Positions 26,983-34,680 of a stretch of 64,000 nt of DNA are shown piece after piece (position 1 is the first letter of the stretch; every line of letters starts with the position of its first letter). Both the position numbers and the translations under genes were made by a program. Origin of the DNA: Foliimonas ilicis (GTDB taxonomy: Bacteria > Pseudomonadota > Alphaproteobacteria > Rhizobiales > Rhizobiaceae); assembly GCF_039939195.1 (NCBI RefSeq), contig NZ_JBDUUH010000011.1, forward strand, positions 1-64,000. Direction: 5' to 3'. Below the pieces are notes generated by a model. The model was not told where the DNA came from. It saw nothing but the letters and a program-made list of their open reading frames with translations, and did not search any database.

Positions 26983-27073
26983 GATTTCACCAAATTGATT
27001 GGAAGTTTATCTCAAAGCACGCTTACTCACGTGCTTATTCCGTAAAAAACCCGATGCAAAGGCTTTTCAACGC

Positions 27074-27817
27074 ATGTGGATCGCAACGCGCTTGGCATTG
27101 TTCGTGCTGATCTTCTTCATTTTTCCGACCCTCGCCACACTCGGCTGGTGGGCGATGCAGGACCGCCCGAACTCGTGGCGCTCCGCCGATTGGTCGGCGA
27201 GCGGCGTGCTGCCGGTCGTGCGCAGCGAAGACGATGCGGCGATCTACATCATGGCGGCGCGGACCGGCGGCATGAAGGGTGCGCTTTCGGTGCATAGCTG
27301 GGTGGTGACGAAGCAGGCCGGGTCGGATCATTACGACCGCTACGACAAGGTCGGCTGGGGCTCGCCCGTGCGCAAGAACGGCTATCCCGCCGATGCGCGC
27401 TGGTATTCGAACGAGCCGGTAATCGTACATGCGGTGACAGGCGAAACGGCTGAGCGGCTGATCCCGAAAGTCGAGGCGGCGATTGCCGACTACCCCTATT
27501 CCAAGAGCGGCGATTATCACATCTGGCCGGGACCGAACTCCAACAGCTTCGTCGCGCATGTGGTGCGCACCGTGCCGGAACTTGGCGCGCGCATGCCCCC
27601 CAATGCAACCGGCCGCGACTATGCGCCGGGCGTCTTCGCCATAGACTGGTCGCCGGAAGCGCATGATTTCCACGCTACGTTGGGCGGGTTCTTGGGCTTC
27701 TCGGTCGGCGCGCTGAGCGGTGTCGAGATTCACTTTATGGGTTTGGTCGCAGGCATCGATATTCTGCAGCCTGCGTTGAAGATACCGGCGTTTGGACGGG
27801 TGGAGTTGGCGTTTTAG
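27074..27817 (+). CDS. DUF3750 domain-containing membrane-anchored protein
   Basis: 247 residues from the ATG at 27074; a TTG at 26999 in the same frame would add 25 residues, and neither start has a clear ribosome binding site. One membrane segment (about 6-26) is followed by a DUF3750 domain with VHSWVVTKQAG, PVIVHAVTGETAERLIPKVEAAI and GPNSNSFVAHVVRTVPEL, the family's conserved HxW and NSF features. The NSNSFV pattern recalls papain-like or permuted NlpC-type folds, but catalysis is not shown. Predicted to face the periplasm. Confidence 0.8.
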   Translation: MWIATRLALFVLIFFIFPTLATLGWWAMQDRPNSWRSADWSASGVLPVVRSEDDAAIYIMAARTGGMKGALSVHSWVVTKQAGSDHYDRYDKVGWGSPVRKNGYPADARWYSNEPVIVHAVTGETAERLIPKVEAAIADYPYSKSGDYHIWPGPNSNSFVAHVVRTVPELGARMPPNATGRDYAPGVFAIDWSPEAHDFHATLGGFLGFSVGALSGVEIHFMGLVAGIDILQPALKIPAFGRVELAF

Positions 27818-27853
27818 AGCAGGCATCTCAAATAGATGCGCTTGTGCGAGACG

Positions 27854-28013
27854 ACCCCCCTCTGCCCTGCCGGGCATCTCCCCCTCAAGGGTGGAGATTA
27901 TTTCGTCATGAAAGCGCGGCATCAATCGATAACGTCGTAGAATTGAGCACCGATGGCAGTATCGGCCAATCTCCACCCTTGAGGGGGAGATGCCCGGCAG
28001 GGCAGAGGGGGGT
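27854..28013. repeat. RIME-like palindromic element, first family
   Basis: The arms ACCCCCCTCTGCCCTGCCGG and its complement ending GGCAGAGGGGGGT bracket a roughly 70-bp unique centre. Its nested small palindrome is TGCCC-TGCC-GGGCA in both arms, a compensated variant of TGTCC-TGCC-GGACA. It lies between convergent genes. Confidence 0.9.
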
Positions 28014-28045
28014 TGCCCCGCGATTCCGTCAAAAGCGGAACCGCC

Positions 28046-28543
28046 TTACTGATCGAACGCCTCAAACAACACGCGGCGCAGCGTCAAATCCACATCGCTG
28101 TTGGCCAGCCCGGCGAATTTGATGTCATCGACCAGAAAGTCCTTCCCGTTTTCGACGAGCACCAGCCGGTCGCTCCAGCCATTGCCGGGAAAATCCGGGA
28201 GATCGTAGGACACCTGGATTTCCATGCGCCCTGCCCGCCCCGTAATTTTTCCCGGCTTGCAGACCGGCGCATGATCCTGAAAACCCTGAAACGGAATGCC
28301 GTCGCCGAATGGCGGCTTTTCGCCGGGATTGGCATCGGCGATCAGCTTGTTGCGGGCTTCGGCTTCATCCACGGCGCGCAGCAGTGAAGGCGAAAACAGG
28401 GCGCGCTGGGCGGCATCGTCGCCTTTCACGCGGGCCTCGCAGAAAGACTTCGCGACGGCTTCCGGCGTTTCGAAGGCATAAGCCTGCCCGTATACACAAA
28501 ATAAAACCATGCCAGCCGACAGCATCTTCGCGAAAAAGCTCAT
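28046..28543 (-). CDS. Exported DUF3828-like hypothetical protein
   Basis: 165 residues with a signal peptide (FFAKMLSAGMVLFCVYGQAYA) probably cut before Phe24. The body (ETPEAVAKSFCEARVKGDDA, then AEARNKLIADANPG and DRLVLVENGKDFLVDDIKF) resembles the small NTF2-like DUF3828 family, in which a periplasmic alpha+beta domain follows an AVxxFYxA helix. Two cysteines (in SFCEA and APVCKPG) could pair. No catalytic residues can be named; role unknown. It follows the SDR gene after 31 bp on the same strand. Confidence 0.7.
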   Translation of the reverse strand: MSFFAKMLSAGMVLFCVYGQAYAFETPEAVAKSFCEARVKGDDAAQRALFSPSLLRAVDEAEARNKLIADANPGEKPPFGDGIPFQGFQDHAPVCKPGKITGRAGRMEIQVSYDLPDFPGNGWSDRLVLVENGKDFLVDDIKFAGLANSDVDLTLRRVLFEAFDQ

Positions 28544-28574
28544 TCAGAATCTTTCAAAGGGAGATAAATCGGGC

Positions 28575-29309
28575 TCAGTCTTCGCGGAAGATTCCGGCAG
28601 CAATCAGTCCGCCATCGACGGCAATCGTCTGGCCTGTGATAAAACTCGCTTCCGGCGACAATAAAAACGACACCGCCGCCGCCACTTCCTCTGGCTGGGC
28701 AAGACGTCCCTGCGGCACGGATTCAAGCCATAGCCTCTGTTGCAGCGAGACTGCAAGCGCGGGCGCATCGACCGGGCCGGGCGCGACGCAGTTTACCCGC
28801 ACGCCATGTCCGGCAAATTCGATGGCCAGCGTATCCGACATCAGTTTCAACGCGGCCTTTGATGCGCCATAGGCAAGATTGCCCCGGTTGGCGCGAACGC
28901 CCGAAACGGACCCGATATTGACGATGGCAAGGGTCTGCCCCATCCGTTCGAGCGCGGCTTTCGCGGCCATGAACGGCCCGACGAGATTGACGTCGAGCAT
29001 TTCGCGCAGCAGTTCGGCGCTGGTTTCTTCGGCGGATGCTTCGCGCCAGATTTCCATGCAGTTGACCAGACCGCCGATCAGGCCAAGGCTGTCCACCGTC
29101 TGATCGAAGGCTTCGGCCAGTTCATCTTCATCGGTCGGATCGGCTTCGATGAAAATCGCGTTTTCACCGGCGAAATTGTCTTCCGCCTCGGCAAGTGCTG
29201 CTGCATCGGCGTCGATGATCGCGACCGGCCAGCCGTCTTCCAACAGGCGCTCGACAACGGCAAGGCCGATGCCGGACGCACCACCGGTGACGACAGCCGA
29301 TTGCTTCAT
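28575..29309 (-). CDS. SDR family oxidoreductase
   Basis: 244 residues, classical short-chain dehydrogenase/reductase length. The cofactor motif is TGGASGIG (8-15); Asp33 after the second strand suggests NAD(H) preference. The catalytic residues Ser134, Tyr147 and Lys151 are present, with Asn108. The usual NNAG after the fourth strand reads VNCM here, an unusual change. It overlaps the thiolase gene by 4 bp, so the pair probably acts in one pathway, such as beta-oxidation of an unusual acyl-CoA. Substrate unknown. Confidence 0.85.
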   Translation of the reverse strand: MKQSAVVTGGASGIGLAVVERLLEDGWPVAIIDADAAALAEAEDNFAGENAIFIEADPTDEDELAEAFDQTVDSLGLIGGLVNCMEIWREASAEETSAELLREMLDVNLVGPFMAAKAALERMGQTLAIVNIGSVSGVRANRGNLAYGASKAALKLMSDTLAIEFAGHGVRVNCVAPGPVDAPALAVSLQQRLWLESVPQGRLAQPEEVAAAVSFLLSPEASFITGQTIAVDGGLIAAGIFRED

Positions 29310-30472
29310 CTGATGCGGTCCAGAATGGAGACGTAGTTTGCGACCGCGGCACCGCCCATATTGAAGATGCCGCCGAGTTTCGCATTCGGCACCTGAATGC
29401 CGCCCGCCTCGCCGGTAAGCTGCATCGCGGTCAACACATGCATGGAAACGCCCGTCGCGCCGATCGGGTGGCCCTTGGATTTCAGCCCGCCCGAAGGATT
29501 GACCGGAAGGCGACCGTTTTTCGCCGTCTGGCCTTCCAGCGCGATCTTGCCGCCCTCCCCGCGTTTCGCCAGCCCCATCGCCTCATATTCGATGAGTTCG
29601 GCGATGGTGAAGCAGTCATGCGTTTCGACAAAGGAGAGATCGTCCAGCGTGACGCCGGCGTTTTTCAGCGCCCGCGCCCATGCCTCTTCACAACCTTCGA
29701 AAAGCAGAATGTCGCGCTTCGACATGGGCAGGAAATCCTGCACATGCTCATTGGCGCGGAAGGCGACGGCGCGGCGCATGGAAAGCGCGGTCGTCGCATC
29801 TGTCAGAACCAGCGCGGCTGCACCATCCGAAACCAGCGAGCAATCCGTGCGCTTCAACGGGCCTGCGACGAACGGGTTCTTCTCGCTCTCGTGACGGCAG
29901 AAATCGAAACCCAGATCCTTGCGCATTTGCGCGTAAGGATTATCGACGCCGTTCTTGTGCGCCTTGGCGGCAATGGTCGCCAGCGCGTCGGACTGGTCGC
30001 CATAGCGCTGGAAGTATGCATCCGCGATCTTACCGAACACACCGGCAAAGCCGCCGGGAATATCGCCCTCTTCCGGCAGGTAGGAGGCCTTCAAAAGGTT
30101 CTTGCCGATCTCCGGGCCGGGCGTCGTCGTCATCTGTTCGGCACCTACGACAAGCACGACGCGCGCGGCTTTCGCCTCGACCGCGCGGATGCCCTGCCGC
30201 ACCGCCGCCGAACCGGTGGCGCAGGCATTTTCGACGCGCGTCGCAGGCTTGAAGCGCAGGCGGTCATCGGCCTGCAGCACGAGGCTTGCGGTGAAATCCT
30301 GCGGCGAGAAGCCTGCGTTGAAATGGCCAAGCACGATCTCGTCCACGTCTTCGGGTCCGAGACCCGCATGGTCCAGCGCCTCGCGCGCCACATTGACGAT
30401 CAGCCCTTCCAGCGTTTCACCTTCGAGCTTGCCGAAGCGGGAATGCGCCCAGCCAACGATACATGCAGTCAT
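29306..30472 (-). CDS. Thiolase family protein (SCP-x type acetyl-CoA acetyltransferase-like)
   Basis: 388 residues. Thiolase fold with the acylated cysteine Cys84 in NACATGS, His285 in THDCF and His335 in GHPIGATG. The second, C-terminal catalytic cysteine of biosynthetic thiolases (CxGGGxG) is absent; that region reads IFNMGGAAVAN, as in the SCP-x/sterol-type thiolase subgroup. It is the first gene of a two-gene operon with the SDR and is divergent from betI. It probably cleaves or condenses a 3-ketoacyl-CoA, substrate unknown. Confidence 0.85.
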   Translation of the reverse strand: MTACIVGWAHSRFGKLEGETLEGLIVNVAREALDHAGLGPEDVDEIVLGHFNAGFSPQDFTASLVLQADDRLRFKPATRVENACATGSAAVRQGIRAVEAKAARVVLVVGAEQMTTTPGPEIGKNLLKASYLPEEGDIPGGFAGVFGKIADAYFQRYGDQSDALATIAAKAHKNGVDNPYAQMRKDLGFDFCRHESEKNPFVAGPLKRTDCSLVSDGAAALVLTDATTALSMRRAVAFRANEHVQDFLPMSKRDILLFEGCEEAWARALKNAGVTLDDLSFVETHDCFTIAELIEYEAMGLAKRGEGGKIALEGQTAKNGRLPVNPSGGLKSKGHPIGATGVSMHVLTAMQLTGEAGGIQVPNAKLGGIFNMGGAAVANYVSILDRIR

Positions 30473-30685
30473 AACTGTCCTTCCCGGATGGGGCGGCGTT
30501 GACGAACTGAATCGGGGCCGCGCTCCAACCTTATGTTTTCAAAGACGAACTCTGCCCTGAACCAGCCGGAGACCCGCCATCGACATTACGCATGTTGCGA
30601 CATTTGCAGCGAGAATCCAACCGGGCGAATTCCGGGCAATCCTGAGGAACATATGGGATGCGGGCCGCGTCCCCACCAGCGTCGG

Positions 30686-30713
30686 TTTTTTATTGATTGA
30701 TCACTCAATAAAA
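30686..30713. promoter_or_regulatory. Probable BetI operator
   Basis: TTTTTATTGATTGATCACTC continuing to AATAAAAA is a 28-bp palindrome with only one mismatched pair. Its ATTGATTGA...TCAAT core resembles the known BetI box of E. coli (TTGATTGGACGTTCAAT). It lies 27 bp before the betI start, where a repressor would block transcription of the bet operon in the absence of choline. Confidence 0.8.
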
Positions 30714-30740
30714 AATAAGTTGCCCGCAGAAGGGGAACCT

Positions 30741-31328
30741 ATGCCCAAGCTTGGAATGGAGCCGGTGCGTCGTCGCGCGCTGATCGACGCTGCAATATGC
30801 GCGATCGGCGAGCGTGGTTCGCTGGACGTCACCATGTCGGATATCGCCGGACGCGCTGGCGTGTCGTCTGCACTCGCGCATCACTATTTCGGTGCGAAGG
30901 ACGAGCTTCTTCAGGCAACGATGCGCCATATTCTTTCCGAGCTGGGCGCGGATGCGCGCAAGGCGCTGAGTGCTGCCGAGACGCCGCGCGAGCGCCTTTC
31001 GGCAATCATCTCGGTCAATTTTTCCGACATTCAGTTCCGGCCTGAGACAATCGCGGCATGGCTCGCCTTCTATGTCGAGGCACAGCGCTCCAACGCGATG
31101 CGCCGCCTGCTGCGCGTCTACGCAAGGCGGCTGCATTCCAATTTGATGAGCGGGCTATTGCCGCTGATGCCACGCGATGCGGCGGACAAGACGGCCGAAG
31201 CCGTCGCGGCATTGATCGACGGGTTCTACATTCGCCGTGCGCTGAAGGACGGCCCGGCAAACCCTTCCGGTGCCGCAGCCATCATCGAAGACTATCTCGA
31301 AACGAAATTGGAAAAGACTGCCGCATGA
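30741..31328 (+). CDS. betI: TetR family repressor of the choline operon
   Basis: 195 residues from an ATG preceded by AAGGGGAACC. The N-terminal helix-turn-helix (about 27-52; TMSDIAGRAGVSSALAHHYF) and the ARRLHSNLMSGL and ALIDGFYIRRAL stretches are characteristic of BetI. BetI represses the bet genes and is released by choline. The operator-like palindrome directly upstream supports the call. The stop overlaps betC by 4 bp (ATGA). Confidence 0.95.
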   Translation: MPKLGMEPVRRRALIDAAICAIGERGSLDVTMSDIAGRAGVSSALAHHYFGAKDELLQATMRHILSELGADARKALSAAETPRERLSAIISVNFSDIQFRPETIAAWLAFYVEAQRSNAMRRLLRVYARRLHSNLMSGLLPLMPRDAADKTAEAVAALIDGFYIRRALKDGPANPSGAAAIIEDYLETKLEKTAA

Positions 31329-32851
31329 GCATTCGGCCCAACATCCTCATCATCATGGTGGACCAGCTCAACGGGACGTTCTTTCCCGATGGGCCTGCGG
31401 ATTTCCTGCATGCGCCGCATCTGAAAGCGCTCGCCAAGCGCTCGGCGCGTTTTGCCAACAATTACACTGCCTCCCCGCTTTGCGCGCCGGGTCGCGCCGC
31501 CTTCATGAGCGGGCAATTGCCGTCGCGCACCGGCGTCTACGACAATGCGGCGGAGTTTGCTTCCTCGATACCAACCTTCGCGCATCATCTGAGGAGCGCG
31601 GGTTATCTGACGGTACTTTCGGGCAAGATGCATTTCGTCGGGCCGGATCAGCTTCACGGCTACGAAGAACGGCTGACGACCGACATCTACCCCGCCGATT
31701 TCGGCTGGACGCCGGACTATCGCAAGCCGGGCGAACGCATCGACTGGTGGTATCACAATCTCGGTTCGGTGAGCGGCGCGGGCGTCGCGGAAATCACCAA
31801 CCAGATGGAATATGACGACGAGGTCGCCTTCCACGCCACGCAGAAGCTCTACGACTACTCGCGCGTTTCCGACGACGAGACACGCCGTCCGTGGAGCCTG
31901 ACCGTATCCTTCACGCATCCGCACGACCCCTATGTGGCGCGGCGCAAATATTGGGACCTTTACGAAGGCATCCCGCAGCTCGAACCGCAGACCGGTTTCA
32001 TCCCGTTCGATGAACAGGATGCGCACTCGCGGCGGCTCTACACCGCCAGCGATTATCCATCCCATGAGATCACGCCGGAGCAGGTGCGCCGTGCGCGGCA
32101 GGGCTATTTCGCCAACATCTCCTACCTCGACGACAAGGTAGGTGAATTGCTTTGCGTGCTGGAGCGCACGCGGATGCTGGACGACACGATCATCGTGTTT
32201 GCCTCCGACCACGGCGACATGCTGGGCGAGCGCGGCCTGTGGTTCAAGATGAACTTCTTCGAAGGTTCCGCACGCGTGCCTCTGATGATTGCGGGCAAGG
32301 GCATCGCGCCCGGCCTGATCGACACGCCGGTATCCAATCTCGACCTCTGCCCGACGCTTTGCGACCTCGCAGGCATCGACATGAGCGGCATCGCGCCATG
32401 GACCGATGGCGAGACGCTCCTGCCGCTGACGCGCGGCAAAGAGCGTACCGCGCCCGTCCTCATGGAATACGCCGCCGAAGGCTCTTATGCGCCGATGGTT
32501 GCGATGCGCGAGGGCCGTTTCAAATTCGTGCATTGCGAGATCGACCCGCCGCAACTCTTTGATCTTGAATCGGATCCGCTGGAGACGACGAACCTCGCGG
32601 GCGATGCCGCGCATGCCGATCTGGTCGCCTCCTTCATGCAGAAAATCCGCGCGCGCTGGGACATGGCGCGCTTCGATGCGGATGTGCGCGAGAGCCAGGC
32701 GCGCCGCTGGGTGATCTATCCGGCGCTGCGCAACGGAGCCTACTACCCATGGGAATTCCAGCCGTTGCAGAAGGCTTCCGAGCGCTACATGCGCAACCAC
32801 ATGAACCTCGACACGCTGGAAGATTCCAAGCGTTTCCCAAGGGGAGAGTGA
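31325..32851 (+). CDS. betC: Choline-sulfatase
   Basis: 508 residues of the alkaline phosphatase/sulfatase superfamily. N-terminal metal ligands are in MVDQL (Asp13 region), and Cys53 in SPLCAPGRAAF is the residue oxidised to formylglycine (CxPxR core). SDHGDMLGERG supplies further metal ligands, and the C-terminal RRWVIYPALRNGAYYPWEFQP is typical of BetC, in which the tail joins the subunits. It hydrolyses choline-O-sulfate to choline and sulfate in the cytoplasm, feeding BetA and BetB. Confidence 0.95.
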   Translation: MSIRPNILIIMVDQLNGTFFPDGPADFLHAPHLKALAKRSARFANNYTASPLCAPGRAAFMSGQLPSRTGVYDNAAEFASSIPTFAHHLRSAGYLTVLSGKMHFVGPDQLHGYEERLTTDIYPADFGWTPDYRKPGERIDWWYHNLGSVSGAGVAEITNQMEYDDEVAFHATQKLYDYSRVSDDETRRPWSLTVSFTHPHDPYVARRKYWDLYEGIPQLEPQTGFIPFDEQDAHSRRLYTASDYPSHEITPEQVRRARQGYFANISYLDDKVGELLCVLERTRMLDDTIIVFASDHGDMLGERGLWFKMNFFEGSARVPLMIAGKGIAPGLIDTPVSNLDLCPTLCDLAGIDMSGIAPWTDGETLLPLTRGKERTAPVLMEYAAEGSYAPMVAMREGRFKFVHCEIDPPQLFDLESDPLETTNLAGDAAHADLVASFMQKIRARWDMARFDADVRESQARRWVIYPALRNGAYYPWEFQPLQKASERYMRNHMNLDTLEDSKRFPRGE

Positions 32852-32852
32852 G

Positions 32853-33491
32853 ATGATCAAGGTCTGGGGACGCGCGACCTCGAGCAATGTGCAGACCGTC
32901 GTCTGGGCGCTTGCCGAACTCGGCCTCGACTTCGAGCGCTACGATGTCGGCGGCGTATTCGGCGGCAACAAGACGCCCGAATTTCTCGCCATGAACCCGA
33001 ACGGGCTCGTGCCGGTCGTCCAGATCGGCGACACGTACTTGTGGGAAAGCGGTGCCGTCGTGCGCTGTCTTGGCGCGCTTCACGGCGACGAGGCCTTCTG
33101 GCCTGCTGATCCAGTTCATCGCGCCACGCTCGACCGCTGGGGCGAATGGACCAAGACGACGCTGGTGCCTGCCTTCATAACCGGCGTGTTCTGGCCAAGT
33201 ATTTCCAAACGCGAGGGCGAGCGCGATGAGGATGCAATCCGCGCTGGCGCAGAGAAATTGAAAGCCGTCGCGCGCATTCTGGATGGGCGTCTGGCGGAAA
33301 GCGACTATATCGGCGGCGACACGCTGTGCTTCGCAGACATCATCGCCGGCGCGCTGCTCTATCGCTATTTCGATCTCGATTTCGAGCGGGCCGATACGCC
33401 GCATCTGCGCGCCTATTACGACCGGCTGACCAAACGTCCGGCCTATGCCGAGCATGTGATGATTTCCTATGACAGTCTGAGGGCAAAATGA
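32853..33491 (+). CDS. Glutathione S-transferase family protein in the bet operon
   Basis: 212 residues. A thioredoxin-like N-terminal domain (MIKVWGRATSSNVQTVVWALAE; NPNGLVPVVQIGD; WESGAVVRCL, the glutathione-binding ESxAI-like stretch) is followed by an all-helical C-terminal domain (about 88-205). It starts 2 bp after betC and its stop overlaps the next gene by 4 bp, so it is fully within the bet operon. It is not part of the classical choline pathway; its role here is unknown. Confidence 0.85.
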   Translation: MIKVWGRATSSNVQTVVWALAELGLDFERYDVGGVFGGNKTPEFLAMNPNGLVPVVQIGDTYLWESGAVVRCLGALHGDEAFWPADPVHRATLDRWGEWTKTTLVPAFITGVFWPSISKREGERDEDAIRAGAEKLKAVARILDGRLAESDYIGGDTLCFADIIAGALLYRYFDLDFERADTPHLRAYYDRLTKRPAYAEHVMISYDSLRAK

Positions 33492-34477
33492 TCCCCGATC
33501 TCGACCATCTGCGCCGTGCCTATACCGTCACCTCGCGCGCGACGAAAGTCACACCGCTTCTGGAATCCCCTGCGCTGGCGAAACTCGCAGGTGCTGCGCG
33601 CGTATTCGTGAAGCCGGAATCGCTGCAATGGACCGGTTCGTTCAAGGTGCGCGGCGCATATTGGCGGCTGACCCGGCTTTCGCCCGAAGAAGCCAAACGC
33701 GGCGTCGTGGCTCATTCGTCAGGTAATTTCGCGCAAGGGCTGGCCGCAGCGGGCGAAGCGCTGGGCGTTCCCGTCACCATCGTCATGCCGATAGATGCGC
33801 CCAAGGCCAAGGTCGATGCCACGACCGGCTATGGCGCGCGCGTCGTGCAGACCGATCACGGCGAGCGCGTTCGCGGCGAAGTCGCGTTCGAGCGGGCAAA
33901 GCAGATCGCGGCGGAAGAAAACCTTACCCTGCTGCATCCCTTCGACGACCCGGAAATCGTCGCCGGACAGGCGGGCGTGGGACTGGAAGCCGCCGAGCAG
34001 CTTGAAGCGGCGGGCGTCAAAGCCGACCTGCTTTTCTGCCCGGTCAGCGGCGGCGGGTTGATCGGCGGCGTGTCGCTCGCCTTCCTCCACCTCTCGCCCA
34101 AAACGCAGATCGTCGCCGTGGAGCCGGAAGGCTTCGACAGCATGGGTGGTTCCCTGAAGCAGGGCAAGATCACCACCGCACCGCTAGGCGGCAGCTCGAT
34201 CTGCGACGGGCTTTTAACCCGCACGCCGGGCGTATCGACCTTCGCCGCAATGCGGACCATCGACGCTCAGGCAGCAACCGTGCGCGACGTGGATGTGCGC
34301 CGCGCGATGAAGATCGCCTTCGAGCAGTTGAAGCTTGTCTTCGAACCATCGGGTGCTGCTTCGCTGGCGGCGTTCCTTTCCGGCCAGATCGATGTGAAGG
34401 GCAAGAACGTCCTGCTGGTCGCCAGCGGCGGCAATGTTTCGCTTGCGGATTTCATGAGGCATGTTGGGGATGTTTGA
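33488..34477 (+). CDS. Threonine/serine dehydratase-like PLP enzyme in the bet operon
   Basis: 329 residues of fold-type II PLP enzymes. Lys53 in GSFKVRGAY is the cofactor lysine, SSGNFAQGLA the substrate loop, PVSGGGLIGG the phosphate-binding loop, and ASGGNVS the C-terminal cofactor contact. Candidates are threonine dehydratase, serine dehydratase or serine/aspartate racemase; there is no ACT regulatory domain. The gene overlaps the GST gene by 4 bp. Production of a 2-oxo acid from hydroxy amino acids alongside betaine synthesis is inference. Confidence 0.85.
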   Translation: MIPDLDHLRRAYTVTSRATKVTPLLESPALAKLAGAARVFVKPESLQWTGSFKVRGAYWRLTRLSPEEAKRGVVAHSSGNFAQGLAAAGEALGVPVTIVMPIDAPKAKVDATTGYGARVVQTDHGERVRGEVAFERAKQIAAEENLTLLHPFDDPEIVAGQAGVGLEAAEQLEAAGVKADLLFCPVSGGGLIGGVSLAFLHLSPKTQIVAVEPEGFDSMGGSLKQGKITTAPLGGSSICDGLLTRTPGVSTFAAMRTIDAQAATVRDVDVRRAMKIAFEQLKLVFEPSGAASLAAFLSGQIDVKGKNVLLVASGGNVSLADFMRHVGDV

Positions 34478-34484
34478 GCACGTC

Positions 34485-34640
34485 AGCACCCCCCTCTGGC
34501 TTGCCAGCCATCTCCCCCTCAAGGGGAGAGAACAGCCTTTATTTTGGATTTCGCCAACCTTCGGCGTAATTGCGAATGCGTCGAAACTGCTGTTCTCTCC
34601 CCTTGTGGGAGAGATGTCCGGCAGGACAGAGAGGGGTGCT
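34485..34640. repeat. RIME-like palindromic element inside the bet operon
   Basis: The arms AGCACCCCCCTCTGGC... and ...GACAGAGAGGGGTGCT bracket a centre of about 65 bp, with an inner GAGAACAG...CTGTTCTC pair. The left arm carries TGGCT-TGCC-AGCCA while the right carries the complement of TGTCC-TGCC-GGACA, so the arms differ but each keeps its own small palindrome. It separates the PLP-enzyme gene from betA. Confidence 0.9.
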
Positions 34641-34680
34641 GCGCCGACCCTCCAGATCCCCTTCAAGAACGGCCCCCACC

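Noticed and set aside
31292..32887. A 531-codon open frame on the minus strand
   Set aside because: It lies wholly opposite betC, whose product is a full choline-sulfatase with catalytic residues. The antisense frame has no recognisable motifs.
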